Below are positions 1-11,021 of a stretch of 64,000 nt of DNA, in pieces; the first letter of the stretch is position 1, and every line of letters starts with the position of its first letter. A model generated the notes under the pieces. That model did no database searches. It saw nothing but the letters and a program-made list of their open reading frames with translations, and had not been told where the DNA came from. Made by a program: the position numbers and the translations under genes. The DNA is taken from assembly GCA_036567845.1 (NCBI GenBank), contig DATCTT010000027.1, positions 1 through 64,000 of the forward strand, written 5' to 3'. The DNA comes from MWAR01 sp036567845. Lineage in GTDB: Bacteria; Muiribacteriota; Ozemobacteria; Ozemobacterales; Ozemobacteraceae.

Positions 1-631
1 CGCGGCGTTCATTTTTCAGGATGTTCAGAAACGTTTCGATCGTCTGCCGTGACGCGTCAGACGAGGAGACAAGGCTCGAGGTGAGATCCTCGATCACCGA
101 GGAGCGGTGTTCGGGTGGCACGAGGCGGGCGAGATTTTCGAGGGGGCCGGCGCTGGGTGGCGTGACGGCTAGTACGGACGGGATATCGCCCGGGGCAATC
201 GTGATCCCGAGTCTGGCGAGCAGATACGCGGCCAGCGGGCCGAGTGGCGGCGGTGAGAGCAGGGCCGGCCCGAAGCCGGCAAGCACGAGATCCTGCGGAA
301 ACAGCTTCAGAAGCACGGCCGCCTGGCTGGGCGGCATGAGCGGGACAACGCTGCATGCGCGTTTCAGAAACATCGCGCGGACCGTCGCGTCGAACCGGGC
401 GAGGGTCATGGTTGCAAGCAGTGCCTGCGAAGGGGGAAGGGAGGGAAGCAGCGTGTCCCAGAATGCGGTGGGGGCGCCCTTGAGCGGCAGAAGAAGCAAT
501 TGCAGATCAGCCCAAGTTGGCCGCTGCAGCGGATCACCCGCCTCATCGGCCCAGGCGGCGAGGAGCTTCCGCAGGTCCTGGGTGGGTGACGAGCCCGTCG
601 AACCCGGGGACCGCGTGCTGCCGGTGCTCAT
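1..631 (-). CDS. Hypothetical protein, partial (3' end beyond left edge)
   Basis: An open minus-strand frame of 210 codons begins at an ATG (629-631) and is still open at base 1, so the C-terminus is missing. The N-terminus is Ser/Thr/Gly-rich (MSTGSTRSPGSTG), followed by a Leu/Ala/Pro-rich, probably helical body with recurring PPS motifs (LPPSQA, MPPSQA, TPPSAG). No signal peptide, catalytic motif or recognised domain is visible. The end of the visible part (TIETFLNILKNERR) looks helical. A possible promoter lies 32 bases upstream (663-691). It is divergent from the PfkB kinase. Function unknown; the coding call rests on the uninterrupted frame, protein-like composition and promoter. Confidence 0.6.
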   Translation of the reverse strand, partial: MSTGSTRSPGSTGSSPTQDLRKLLAAWADEAGDPLQRPTWADLQLLLLPLKGAPTAFWDTLLPSLPPSQALLATMTLARFDATVRAMFLKRACSVVPLMPPSQAAVLLKLFPQDLVLAGFGPALLSPPPLGPLAAYLLARLGITIAPGDIPSVLAVTPPSAGPLENLARLVPPEHRSSVIEDLTSSLVSSSDASRQTIETFLNILKNERR

Positions 632-662
632 ACCTGTGTCTCGAACTGCATAACTATTTTTC

Positions 663-691
663 ATTATGCCATTTCCACGTGTCTGACGCAA
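663..691 (-). promoter_or_regulatory. Candidate sigma70 promoter for the truncated left-edge gene
   Basis: On the minus strand TTGCGT (686-691) and CATAAT (663-668) are separated by exactly 17 bases, 32 bases before the ATG at 631. The -10 matches 5 of 6, the -35 only the TTG core. Confidence 0.4.
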
Positions 692-776
692 ACCAGATGG
701 GCAATCCCGGACAGCCGCAAGCCTTCCGGACCGGCATCTCGCGTTCGACCGAAGAGTGCGGTATTCTGTTGGCATC

Positions 777-1697
777 ATGAAACGCTTCGATGTCGCCGGG
801 CTGGGCCAGTGTTCCATCGATCTGCTGGCCACGGTGTCGGCATACCCGCCAGTCGATGTGAAAGCCGAAACCTCCGCGTTCGAGATCCAGGGCGGCGGTC
901 CCGTTGCGACGGCTCTCGTCGCGGCTTCCCGGCTTGGCCTCTCCACCGCCTTTCTCGGAAAGATCGGGGGGGATGAGTATGGCGAGCTGATCCGCAAAGG
1001 TCTCGAAGATGAGCGGGTGAACCTCGAAGGACTGGTGACGGCCCCGGAAAAGACATCCCAGACCGCGTTCATCGCCGTCGAGCAGGGAAGCGGCCGCCGA
1101 ACCATCTTCTGGCACCGCGGCTCCGCGTTTCCCCTCGAGGTGGACGAGCTGCAGAAGGACGTCATCCGGCAAAGCCGTTTTCTCCACCTCGACGGGCTTC
1201 ACATCCAGGCTTCGTTCGAGGCGGCAAAGCTCGCGCGTCGCATGAAGATTCCCGTCATGCTCGATTCAGGCACATACCGACCCGAAATCGAGCCCCTGCT
1301 GCCGCTGATCGACTACCTCGTCGTCGGAAAAGGTTTTGCGTTCAGCTTTCTCAACACGAAAGATCCGGTCGAAGCCCTCCAGGAGCTGACAACCTACGGA
1401 TGCCGCATGGTCTGCATCACGCTGGGTGATGAGGGCTGCGTGGCGGCCGCAAACGGGGTGCTGTTCCGCCAGCGCGCCTGGAAGGTCAGCCCGCTCATCG
1501 ATACGACCGGGTGTGGCGATGCCTTCCACGGCGGGTTGATCTACGCCTTGCTGAAACAATGGCCCACCCCGACATGCCTTGGCTTTGCCGCTGCTGTCGC
1601 GGCTCTCAAATGCCGTGCCCTTGGCGGCCGCACTGCCCTCCCGACTCTCGAACAGGCTCTGAGCCTGCTTCCGAAGCGTCTGCAGCCCGTTTCCTGA
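777..1697 (+). CDS. PfkB-family carbohydrate kinase
   Basis: A 306-residue ribokinase/PfkB-fold protein that should phosphorylate a sugar or nucleoside with ATP in the cytoplasm. The N-terminus FDVAGLGQCSIDLLA and the Gly-rich GGGPVATALVAASRLG segment are the usual substrate-side motifs. DTTGCGDAFHGG near residue 250 is PfkB signature 2, with the catalytic Asp in GCGD. Size is normal. The ATG at 777 is preferred over an in-frame GTG at 756 because family members start right before the first beta strand; neither has a strong Shine-Dalgarno. It stands alone between a divergent gene and a secreted-protein gene with its own promoter, so the substrate cannot be inferred from context. Confidence 0.85.
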   Translation: MKRFDVAGLGQCSIDLLATVSAYPPVDVKAETSAFEIQGGGPVATALVAASRLGLSTAFLGKIGGDEYGELIRKGLEDERVNLEGLVTAPEKTSQTAFIAVEQGSGRRTIFWHRGSAFPLEVDELQKDVIRQSRFLHLDGLHIQASFEAAKLARRMKIPVMLDSGTYRPEIEPLLPLIDYLVVGKGFAFSFLNTKDPVEALQELTTYGCRMVCITLGDEGCVAAANGVLFRQRAWKVSPLIDTTGCGDAFHGGLIYALLKQWPTPTCLGFAAAVAALKCRALGGRTALPTLEQALSLLPKRLQPVS

Positions 1698-1791
1698 CGG
1701 TTTCCGGGGCAGGTGCCGGCCGGAATGGCGGCTATCTGAGACATCCGTGCCGTTCGAGGGGATAGATCCGAGGTCACAACCGGCCCGGGCA

Positions 1792-1820
1792 TTGACGGGT
1801 TCCGGTTTCATTCCTATAAT
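1792..1820 (+). promoter_or_regulatory. Strong sigma70 promoter
   Basis: TTGACG (1792-1797) and a perfect TATAAT (1815-1820) are separated by 17 bases. It points at the secreted glycine-zipper protein, whose ATG (1882) has a GGAGG 6 bases upstream. The start implies a leader of about 55 nt. Confidence 0.8.
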
Positions 1821-1881
1821 TGATACAACGTTGTACACCCGACCCGGAAAAATCCGCTCCAGAAGGGAATGGAGGTTGCAT

Positions 1882-3432
1882 ATGATGTTTCGCACAAAAA
1901 CCAGGATTCGTATCATTTCGCTTTTCACCGCCCTGATGTTCGTGGCTTCGACGTTTGGGGCCTACGCACAGCAGGGAACGATGGTTCAGCAGATCCCTGC
2001 CGGAACCAAGGTCGACCTCTCTTCCCTCGCGAACAATGTTCCCGAGATCGGCATGCTCAAGACCAATCTGGGCACGATCGAGGCGGCGCTCAAACAGATC
2101 GAAACCACGGCGGCGCCGCTCTACAACAAGGTCGCCCCGTCCAACATGGAAGCCATGACCATCGGTGAACGGATCAAGGCGATTCTCGGCAACACCAAGT
2201 CGATGGTCAACGACAGCATGAGCACCTACAAAGGCCAAGTCAACGACTGGTATGCGCAGCGCGGTCTTCCCGCCGATCCATCGTTCGAGCAACAGCTCGG
2301 CGTGGGGCTCAATGAGCTCGGCGTTCAGGCCGGCCAGATGCCCTTGAATGGCAAGGGTGACGCGATCGTTGCCAAGCTCAAGACGATTGTTGATGCGATC
2401 AAGACCAAGATGCAGACGATCATCAACGCCATCCGTGCCCGCATCGTGGCCCTGGCCCAGAAGGTCGGCCTCATGAAGAAGGACGAGAAGGGCCCGGCCA
2501 AGGACAAGACGGGGTCGATCGAGCCCCAGGCCGACGTGCAGTATGCCGACACCTTCTCCGGCAAACTCCAGAAGGGCGTTGCTGAAGGCACCAAGAATGC
2601 CAAGCAGTCGCTCAAGAGCAGCTTCTCATTTACCAACCTGGCCGTGACCACGACCGTCGCGGTGGGCACCAACTTGGCCCTGCAGATGATCAAGGGTGAG
2701 AAGCCCTCGTTCGGAAAGGCCGCCAAGGCCGTTGCATCGCTTGAGTTCGCTGGCAGCGTCGTGGGTTCCGCAATTGGTGCCGCAGGTGGTCAGTTCACCG
2801 CTTCGATCGTCCGCTCCTTCCTGCCCGGCCCGATCGGCTGCCTCGTGGGCGCCGTGATCCCGGTCATGATGGGCTCGGCCGCCGGCCAGATCGGCTCCTC
2901 GCTTGCCGGTGACATCAAGAACCGCCAGTTCGACCTGGGCAAGGCGATCAAGTCGATCGACCCCGTGGATCTGATCGGCTCCTCAATCGGTTCCACCATC
3001 GGCATGGCGCTTCTCTCGCCGATCCCCGTCATTGGGCCGATCATCGGCGGTATCGTCGGCGGCGTCGTGGGCAGCAAGGTTGCCAAATGGGTCCAGGGGA
3101 TCTTCAAGGGCAACAAGATCAGCATCTTCAACCGCGGCCGGAACTTCACCCCCTCTTCGAGCTCGAACTCCAGCTCCGGCATCACCTTCGGCAGCGGCCA
3201 GAGCTTGGGCATCTTCACCGGCGGCCAGGCCGGCAACGGCATGATCCCGACCGGCAACGCCGAAACCCCGGTCAGCGGCGATGTCCAGACTGTCGAGAAG
3301 AAGTATTACGAGACCTATCTCAACTACAACCGCCTGGTCGAAGCCGGCAAATACGACGAAGCCAAGAAGGTGTACGAAGACCTCAAGGTGTATTCCGACC
3401 AGTATAACGCCCTCAAGAACCAGGCCAAGTAA
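1882..3432 (+). CDS. Secreted/envelope glycine-zipper protein, function unknown
   Basis: The product is 516 residues. It begins with a clear signal peptide (RIISLFTALMFVASTFGAYA, cut before QQGT). Residues ~40-215 look helical and charged. Residues ~250-400 hold three Gly/Ala-rich hydrophobic stretches such as GSVVGSAIGAAGG and GPIIGGIVGGVVGSKV, which resemble glycine-zipper membrane helices. A Ser/Gly linker follows, then a C-terminal YxxY helical motif (YYETYLNYNRLVEAGKYDEA) like a single TPR unit. I do not recognise the family. The ATG is chosen for its GGAGG and signal peptide; the frame is open further upstream but lacks these. A consensus promoter upstream and an intrinsic terminator downstream make it a monocistronic, probably highly expressed gene. 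Confidence 0.75.
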   Translation: MMFRTKTRIRIISLFTALMFVASTFGAYAQQGTMVQQIPAGTKVDLSSLANNVPEIGMLKTNLGTIEAALKQIETTAAPLYNKVAPSNMEAMTIGERIKAILGNTKSMVNDSMSTYKGQVNDWYAQRGLPADPSFEQQLGVGLNELGVQAGQMPLNGKGDAIVAKLKTIVDAIKTKMQTIINAIRARIVALAQKVGLMKKDEKGPAKDKTGSIEPQADVQYADTFSGKLQKGVAEGTKNAKQSLKSSFSFTNLAVTTTVAVGTNLALQMIKGEKPSFGKAAKAVASLEFAGSVVGSAIGAAGGQFTASIVRSFLPGPIGCLVGAVIPVMMGSAAGQIGSSLAGDIKNRQFDLGKAIKSIDPVDLIGSSIGSTIGMALLSPIPVIGPIIGGIVGGVVGSKVAKWVQGIFKGNKISIFNRGRNFTPSSSSNSSSGITFGSGQSLGIFTGGQAGNGMIPTGNAETPVSGDVQTVEKKYYETYLNYNRLVEAGKYDEAKKVYEDLKVYSDQYNALKNQAK

Positions 3433-3454
3433 GCTCTTCCTCCTGTCCGAATCC

Positions 3455-3488
3455 AAACCCCCGTCGGCATTGCCGGCGGGGGTTTCCC
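3455..3488 (+). terminator. Intrinsic terminator
   Basis: A hairpin with a C-rich left arm (AAACCCCCGTCGGC) and complementary right arm (CCGGCGGGGGTTT) ends in a short T-rich run, 22 bases after the stop of the glycine-zipper gene. Confidence 0.75.
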
Positions 3489-3515
3489 TTTCGCTGCATT
3501 TGCGCCGCTGGCGGA

Positions 3516-3544
3516 TTGACGGGAATCCGGGGGTGTAGTACCAT
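3516..3544 (+). promoter_or_regulatory. Sigma70 promoter for purD-like gene
   Basis: TTGACG (3516-3521) is followed after 17 bases by TACCAT (3539-3544), 43 bases before the GTG start. It uses the same -35 hexamer as the promoters at 1792, 10941 and 25696. Confidence 0.5.
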
Positions 3545-3587
3545 TCTGCGCCATCGATCGTCAGGTCCGGTTCGTGGAGGCGGAACA

Positions 3588-4823
3588 GTGAAGATTCTCG
3601 TTCTGGGTTCAGGAGCGCGCGAACACGCGCTGGTGCACTCTCTCTCCCATTCCCCCTCGGTACTGAAAATTTATGCCTGCCCCGGGAACGCCGGCATGCG
3701 GGATATCGCGGTCTGCCAGCCGTTCCGCGGGAACGCCGAACTGGTTCAGTTCGCCCGCGACAACGTCGAGCTGGCCGTGATCGGCTCGTCACGCTATGTC
3801 GCCGAGGGAACCGTCGATGCCCTGGTGCGCGCCGGCATCCCCGTCATCGGACCTGCTGCCGACGCCGGCCGAATCGAGACCAGCAAAGCCTTTGCGGCGG
3901 CGTTCATGGTCAAGCACAACATCCCCTCGCCGATGACCCAGGTGGTCGCGAACCCGCGCGAGGCCGAGAAGTTTCTCGACGAGAACCCCTGGGTGCGTGT
4001 CGTCAAGTGCGACGGCTTCTCCCGCGGAAGCGGCGTTGCCGTCGTCGACTCGACCGACGAGGCCAAAGAAGCCGCACATCGCCTGTTCAAGGCCTTTGGC
4101 CCGCCGATCATCCTGCAGGAGCGCGTCAAGGGCGTCGAGTGCTCCTACACCATCCTGACCGACGGCCGACAATGGGTTTCCTTCAGCTCCTGCCGCGATT
4201 ACAAACGTGCGAACGACAACGAGACCGGCCCGACGACCGGTGGCCTGGGCGCCGTCAGCCCCTCGCCCGATCTGACACCCGAGCTCGAGGAGCGGATCCG
4301 GCAGCGCATCGTCCTGCCTGCTGTGGCCGGGATGCAGAGCGACAAGCTGTTGTATCGTGGCTTCCTCTCGTTCCAGCTCATGCTGACGCCGAGCGGCCCC
4401 AAAGTGCTCGAGTTCAACGCCCGCCTCGGGGATCCCGAAACCCAGAGCATTCTCGCCCGGTTCCGGGGGAACTTGGCCACCCTGCTGATGGACTGCGCGC
4501 TCGGTCGTCTCGACTCGACCGGTTCCGAGGTCGCTTTCGGGAAGCACAGCGCCGTCTCGGTCGTGCTTGCCCGGGCCGGATACCCCCTTGACGAACAAGT
4601 CCTGCCCGAGATCCGGAAGCTGGAGGACGTGAAAGACTCGACGATCTTTCATGCCTCGAACGAGCTTGGCCCGTCCGGTGAGTGGGTGTTCCGCAGCGGC
4701 CGCCTCATCACCCTTTCGGCGGTCGGTGAGACCCTCGCCGATGCCCGCCGCATCGTCTACGGCGATATCGATCGGCTGATGCTGAAGAATATCCATTTCC
4801 GGCGGGACATCGGCGCCTCCTGA
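3588..4823 (+). CDS. purD: Phosphoribosylamine--glycine ligase (GAR synthetase), divergent
   Basis: A 411-residue ATP-grasp protein of the PurD family, which joins phosphoribosylamine and glycine in purine synthesis. Family motifs seen are GSGAREHAL at the N-terminus, CPGNAGM, GPTTGGLGAVSP near residue 220 and VLEFNARLGDPETQ near 275 (the metal-binding region). The GTG start has GGAGG 7 bases upstream. Two normally invariant stretches differ: the glycine-rich loop KADGLAAGKGV reads KCDGFSRGSGV, and PPAQDHKR reads SSCRDYKR. It is slightly shorter than typical PurD. It could be a working but diverged PurD or a paralogue with another substrate. It is flanked by terminators and so is monocistronic. 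Confidence 0.8.
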   Translation: MKILVLGSGAREHALVHSLSHSPSVLKIYACPGNAGMRDIAVCQPFRGNAELVQFARDNVELAVIGSSRYVAEGTVDALVRAGIPVIGPAADAGRIETSKAFAAAFMVKHNIPSPMTQVVANPREAEKFLDENPWVRVVKCDGFSRGSGVAVVDSTDEAKEAAHRLFKAFGPPIILQERVKGVECSYTILTDGRQWVSFSSCRDYKRANDNETGPTTGGLGAVSPSPDLTPELEERIRQRIVLPAVAGMQSDKLLYRGFLSFQLMLTPSGPKVLEFNARLGDPETQSILARFRGNLATLLMDCALGRLDSTGSEVAFGKHSAVSVVLARAGYPLDEQVLPEIRKLEDVKDSTIFHASNELGPSGEWVFRSGRLITLSAVGETLADARRIVYGDIDRLMLKNIHFRRDIGAS

Positions 4824-4855
4824 GATGCCCCGCAACCAGACTTCCTGAAAAACCA

Positions 4856-4890
4856 TCAGGCCCCGGATTCCTCCGGGGCCTGATATTTTC
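4856..4890. terminator. Bidirectional intrinsic terminator
   Basis: A 12-bp stem (TCAGGCCCCGGA / TCCGGGGCCTGA) with a 4-base loop sits between the convergent purD and PLD genes. T-rich sequence follows on the plus side (TATTTTC) and an A-rich run lies on the other side, so it can serve both genes. Confidence 0.75.
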
Positions 4891-4903
4891 AGATATATAT
4901 ATA

Positions 4904-7159
4904 TCAAATCATCGATTTCAGGAAGGTGAGCTTCGAAAGCGTCTTCATCAGCCACATCTTCTTGCCGGGCAGATCGTCCGGACCGAAGACCGCCTTCGCG
5001 TTCCCCTTGTCATCCAGCTCGATCCGATATTCCTTCGACACCGCGATGTCACTCATGATGCCGGACCGGAGCTCCGCGGCGAAGGCACGGGACTTGATCG
5101 CGGCGACGACTTCCGAGTTTACTTCCTCGCTCAGGTAGTCCATGTTGTAGGTGCCGATAACCGCGACCTTGCCGTCGAACACAAAGGTTTTCGCATGGAG
5201 CTTGCGCTGCGCGGCGAAGGTGAAGATGCGGGCGGTCGGGATTTCCTTGAGAATGCGTTTCCAGTCCGCATAGAACATCGCCTGGGTCGCGAGACTGTCG
5301 GTCGAGGCGGGGCTGTTGGTGTGGATGATGATCCGCACGCCGCGTGCGCTGGCGCGCTTGAGGGCTGCGTTCGCCCGTTCCGTCAGGACGACATAGGGGT
5401 TCTGGATCACGATCTCGGAGCGGGCACCGTCCATGAACCGGATCAGCTGGTCGGTGATGTCGTTGCGGGGGCCGGCGAGCGAGTGCTTGTCGATGATCTT
5501 GACCGGTGCCTCGTGCGCTCCGGCGAAGGATTCGAAGCCGCTGAAACCCTTCAGATGCTTGTAATTGGCGAGTTCTGTTTGATACTCGGTGAGCGCCTTG
5601 GTCCGCCGTTTGTCCAGGTTCTGGGCCGTGGTCAGCGCGTTACCGCCGATGTGGGCGGACATGGCGTCGAAGGCGAGCTCCAGCTCCTTGCTCATCACGT
5701 CGATGTTGCCCCACAGATCCTTCGTGATGTTCGTCTGCTTGCGCTCGGTGAACTCCTCGTCGAACGCCAGGTCGAGCTGCTTCGCGATGGCGGCGCTGCG
5801 GACGACCACGTCACAGTCACGATACGCCGTCGGCATGTCTTCCGGATCGACGAAGTAGTGGCTCGAGATGTTGCGGCCGCCCACGACCGAATACTCCCCG
5901 TCGACAACGAGAATCTTGTCGTGGTTGCTGGCCATCAGCTTGCGCGGGTCGAGCACGAACGTCACGAGATTCTCATGAACTGGGTTGAACACCTTGACTT
6001 CGACGTTGGGATAGCTGACCAGTTCCTGGACGAAATCCTGGCCCATCAGCTTGCGCGTGAAGCCCTTCGTGCCGCGGGCATCCATCATGAACCGGATCTT
6101 GAGCCCTTCGCGGGCCTTGCGCAGCAGCGCGCCCTGGAGAGCCAGGCCGAAGATATCCTTGTCGACGATGAAATACTGGATGTCGATCGAGGTGCGGGCT
6201 TCGTTGACCAGCTTCCAGCGGGTGTACCAGGCATCCGAGTTCTGATACAGCAGCCGGACGTCAGCCGCATCGTCACTCCCGCCCGAGGCCGGCCGGAACT
6301 GGTCGAAGCTGATGTCGGGCGCTGGCAGGAAACGGGCTGCAAGGTTCTCATAGGCGATCATGAACGTCTTGTAGTCGTCCTGTATGTTCGTGAACGACCA
6401 GACGTTCTTGAAATACGAGCCGAACCGGAAAATCTTGACCGGGAAGGCGAGCCACGAGGTGTCGCGATACTTGCCATACTGCGCGGCCACGACGGAATAC
6501 TTGGTCGAAAGGGTGGTCTTCCACTGGTCGAACTGTTTGTTCGCGGCGTAATACTTGAGCCGGGCCTGCGCTTCGCCGGCCCAGGCGGGGTTGCGGGTGT
6601 CGGAAGCGAGTTGCTGCAGGATCTCAGTGGCCTTGGCTGTGTCGCCCTTGAGCTGTTCATAGGCTTTGGCCAGCTCATACTTCAACTGTGCCGCATGGGC
6701 CGAGGCTGGATTGGCCTGAAGATACTGCTCGATACGGGAAATGGCCGCATCGGGGGATTTCCGGTTCTGGTCGCTCCAGAGCGCCTGGAGCATACTGCGG
6801 ATCTCGGTGGGAAGCTGGGGGGCGACCTTCGCTGAGGAGGTCGAGCCCGTGGAGGAGGTCGCGGACTCGTCGGTGCCGGAAGGCGTCGCCGTTTCCTGAT
6901 CGATATCCGAAGCTGCCTGCGCTTCGTCCGTCGACTGGTTCAACGTTGCCTCGTAGGCGCCCTTGGCCTGGGTGTAGGCAGCGAGCGCCTTCTTCACCTC
7001 GGTCTCGGAAAGTCCCTTCGAGACGGCGTCCTGATACGCCTTGTAGGTGGAGATATACTGGTCGTAAACGGCCCGTGTGTCGGTCTGGCCGAACGCGGTT
7101 GCCGATGCCAGCATGAGGAACAGGGACATCCGGACCCAGGTCGACGGAGTGCGCTTCAT
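4904..7159 (-). CDS. Secreted phospholipase D-superfamily protein with helical N-terminal domain
   Basis: The protein is 751 residues. A signal peptide (MSLFLMLASATAFG, cut before Q) is followed by a Tyr/Ala-rich helical segment (YDQYISTYKAYQDAV, AYTQAKGAYEATL) and TPR-like helices to residue ~220. Two PLD HxK catalytic motifs follow: HDKILVVDG (~411) and HAKTFVFDG (~654), each trailed by the usual GGRN/GTYN asparagine. Two intact HKD halves fit a phosphodiesterase or transphosphatidylase of the cardiolipin-synthase (ClsC/YmdC) group acting in the periplasm or outer envelope. The ATG at 7159 is chosen because AGGTACC/GGAGG lies just upstream and the signal peptide starts there. It ends at a terminator shared with purD. 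Confidence 0.8.
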   Translation of the reverse strand: MKRTPSTWVRMSLFLMLASATAFGQTDTRAVYDQYISTYKAYQDAVSKGLSETEVKKALAAYTQAKGAYEATLNQSTDEAQAASDIDQETATPSGTDESATSSTGSTSSAKVAPQLPTEIRSMLQALWSDQNRKSPDAAISRIEQYLQANPASAHAAQLKYELAKAYEQLKGDTAKATEILQQLASDTRNPAWAGEAQARLKYYAANKQFDQWKTTLSTKYSVVAAQYGKYRDTSWLAFPVKIFRFGSYFKNVWSFTNIQDDYKTFMIAYENLAARFLPAPDISFDQFRPASGGSDDAADVRLLYQNSDAWYTRWKLVNEARTSIDIQYFIVDKDIFGLALQGALLRKAREGLKIRFMMDARGTKGFTRKLMGQDFVQELVSYPNVEVKVFNPVHENLVTFVLDPRKLMASNHDKILVVDGEYSVVGGRNISSHYFVDPEDMPTAYRDCDVVVRSAAIAKQLDLAFDEEFTERKQTNITKDLWGNIDVMSKELELAFDAMSAHIGGNALTTAQNLDKRRTKALTEYQTELANYKHLKGFSGFESFAGAHEAPVKIIDKHSLAGPRNDITDQLIRFMDGARSEIVIQNPYVVLTERANAALKRASARGVRIIIHTNSPASTDSLATQAMFYADWKRILKEIPTARIFTFAAQRKLHAKTFVFDGKVAVIGTYNMDYLSEEVNSEVVAAIKSRAFAAELRSGIMSDIAVSKEYRIELDDKGNAKAVFGPDDLPGKKMWLMKTLSKLTFLKSMI

Positions 7160-7364
7160 ACGGTACCTCCCAGGCTCTTCAAAGGATAATTTGTCCAATT
7201 ATACGAGCGAACCCGGGGGGGGCGTAAAGGGTACGCAGTTCCCCGCGAAGAATCTCACGAGAGATTTGAGAGGTTCTCGCAAGGGGGAAGGGGGCGACAC
7301 GGGAGACCTCTGTACGTATTCTGGATGAGAATTTCCTGCGGCAATTGGCAGAAACGAGGAGTTT

Positions 7365-7904
7365 TCAGGCGGGGCTTGAGGGCGCCGGATAGCGGAACAG
7401 GCCAGAAATGCCCAGCAGGATGGCGGCGAGGAGCGGCAGGAAGGCGATCCGGATGAGATGCGGCCCCTGGAACAGGTACACCTTCACCTGGCCGGGCTCC
7501 TGCTGGGTCAGCCGAAGCGTGTAGGTGCCGTTGCGTGTGGCGGGGGCATAGATGGTCTGCCAGGTTGGGGGGGCCGCCGGGTCAGGCGGCCGGAGGAGAT
7601 GAACCGTCTGATCGGTCACGGGGGCGTTGTCGGGGTTCAGGACCTCGATACGAACATCACGGAGTTCACGCTGTTTCGCCCCAACATCGATACGGAACGG
7701 ATCCCCGGCCGTTGCCGCGAAGGTGAGCTCCGATGCGAACGGCGTGGCAGGGGCCTGTGCGGGTTCGAGGCCGAGCATTCCTTCGCCGATGCCGGCCTGA
7801 AAATAATTCGGATCGATCAGGAGAAGGGCCGCTGTTAGAATACCAAGAACGATAAAATAGCGGATGATGATCCAGGCCACGCCTCCGCGTCGGTGCTCTC
7901 GCAT
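7365..7904 (-). CDS. Two-helix membrane protein with extracytoplasmic domain, unknown
   Basis: A 179-residue protein with one N-terminal membrane helix (WIIIRYFIVLGILTAALLLI, ~10-30) and one at the C-terminus (IRIAFLPLLAAILLGISGLF). The ~120 residues between are hydrophilic and likely form a beta-sandwich (IRIEVLNPDNAPV..., GTYTLRLTQQEPGQVKVYL resembles a pre-peptidase or Ig-like fold). The ATG at 7904 has GGAGGGAG about 10 bases upstream. It lies downstream of clpB on the same strand, separated by a 168-base gap holding a GC-rich palindrome. No enzymatic motif; function unknown. Confidence 0.65.
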   Translation of the reverse strand: MREHRRGGVAWIIIRYFIVLGILTAALLLIDPNYFQAGIGEGMLGLEPAQAPATPFASELTFAATAGDPFRIDVGAKQRELRDVRIEVLNPDNAPVTDQTVHLLRPPDPAAPPTWQTIYAPATRNGTYTLRLTQQEPGQVKVYLFQGPHLIRIAFLPLLAAILLGISGLFRYPAPSSPA

Positions 7905-8033
7905 GCGTTTCACTCCCTCCAATCCCTTTCTCCCGTGGTGCCTGCCGGTTCCCGCGGCACGCCCCATACCGATACGATATCAAAAATCCGTTCCCCAGGT
8001 ATGCCTATTGGTGAATGTTGCGGGGTGGGTGTG

Positions 8034-8056
8034 GGGGCGGGTCTCAGACCCGCCCC
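8034..8056. repeat. Perfect GC-rich palindrome (REP-like)
   Basis: The 23-base element reads GGGGCGGGTCT, one central C, then AGACCCGCCCC. It lies between clpB and the next minus-strand gene. No T-run follows on either strand, which argues against a simple terminator. Confidence 0.6.
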
Positions 8057-8072
8057 TACGGAAACATCGATG

Positions 8073-10685
<2,613 letters not shown>

Positions 10686-10742
10686 TGATATCTAACCTCC
10701 GGCGTCCGCCGCGGGTGAAAAAAGATGTTCCCCGCTGTAACT

Positions 10743-10758
10743 AACAAAAATCGTGCCA
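10743..10758 (-). promoter_or_regulatory. Possible sigma54 (-24/-12) promoter for clpB
   Basis: The minus strand reads TGGCACGATTTTTGTT. The -24 half TGGCACG is perfect and spacing is correct, but the -12 element is TTGT where TTGC is expected. It would give a leader of roughly 45 nt for clpB. Confidence 0.35.
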
Positions 10759-10940
10759 CAGGCAAAAGTGTCTCTGGAAGACCGCTGTCACCGGTCGAAC
10801 ACGTGCGACGTCGCATCAGACAGCCTCCCGCGCGACGTTTCCGTCGCATCCAGATGCCCCCAAGTGCCGGGCGAAACACGATCGCCCGCCTCTCCTCGGC
10901 TCCCGCCTGTTTTCTCGCCAGCCGGCTCGCATATCGCCGC
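10759..10940. other. Intergenic stretch between clpB and aclB
   Basis: Together with the two promoter regions this is part of a 336-base gap. Apart from the clpB-side and aclB-side promoter candidates I see no gene, hairpin or repeat here; open frames crossing it lack coding signals. Confidence 0.5.
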
Positions 10941-10968
10941 TTGACGGTTGAGGGAAGGTACTATATAC
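10941..10968 (+). promoter_or_regulatory. Sigma70 promoter for aclBA
   Basis: TTGACG (10941-10946) and TATATA (10963-10968) are 16 bases apart, about 53 bases before the aclB ATG. Confidence 0.55.
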
Positions 10969-11021
10969 CCATAGAACATGCGGCCCCAGAGAGCCGTATG
11001 ACAGGGAAAGGAGCAGGATTC

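Noticed and set aside
5195..6835. A 546-codon plus-strand open frame
   Set aside because: Antisense to the PLD protein, whose HKD motifs are in the other strand; no motif of its own.
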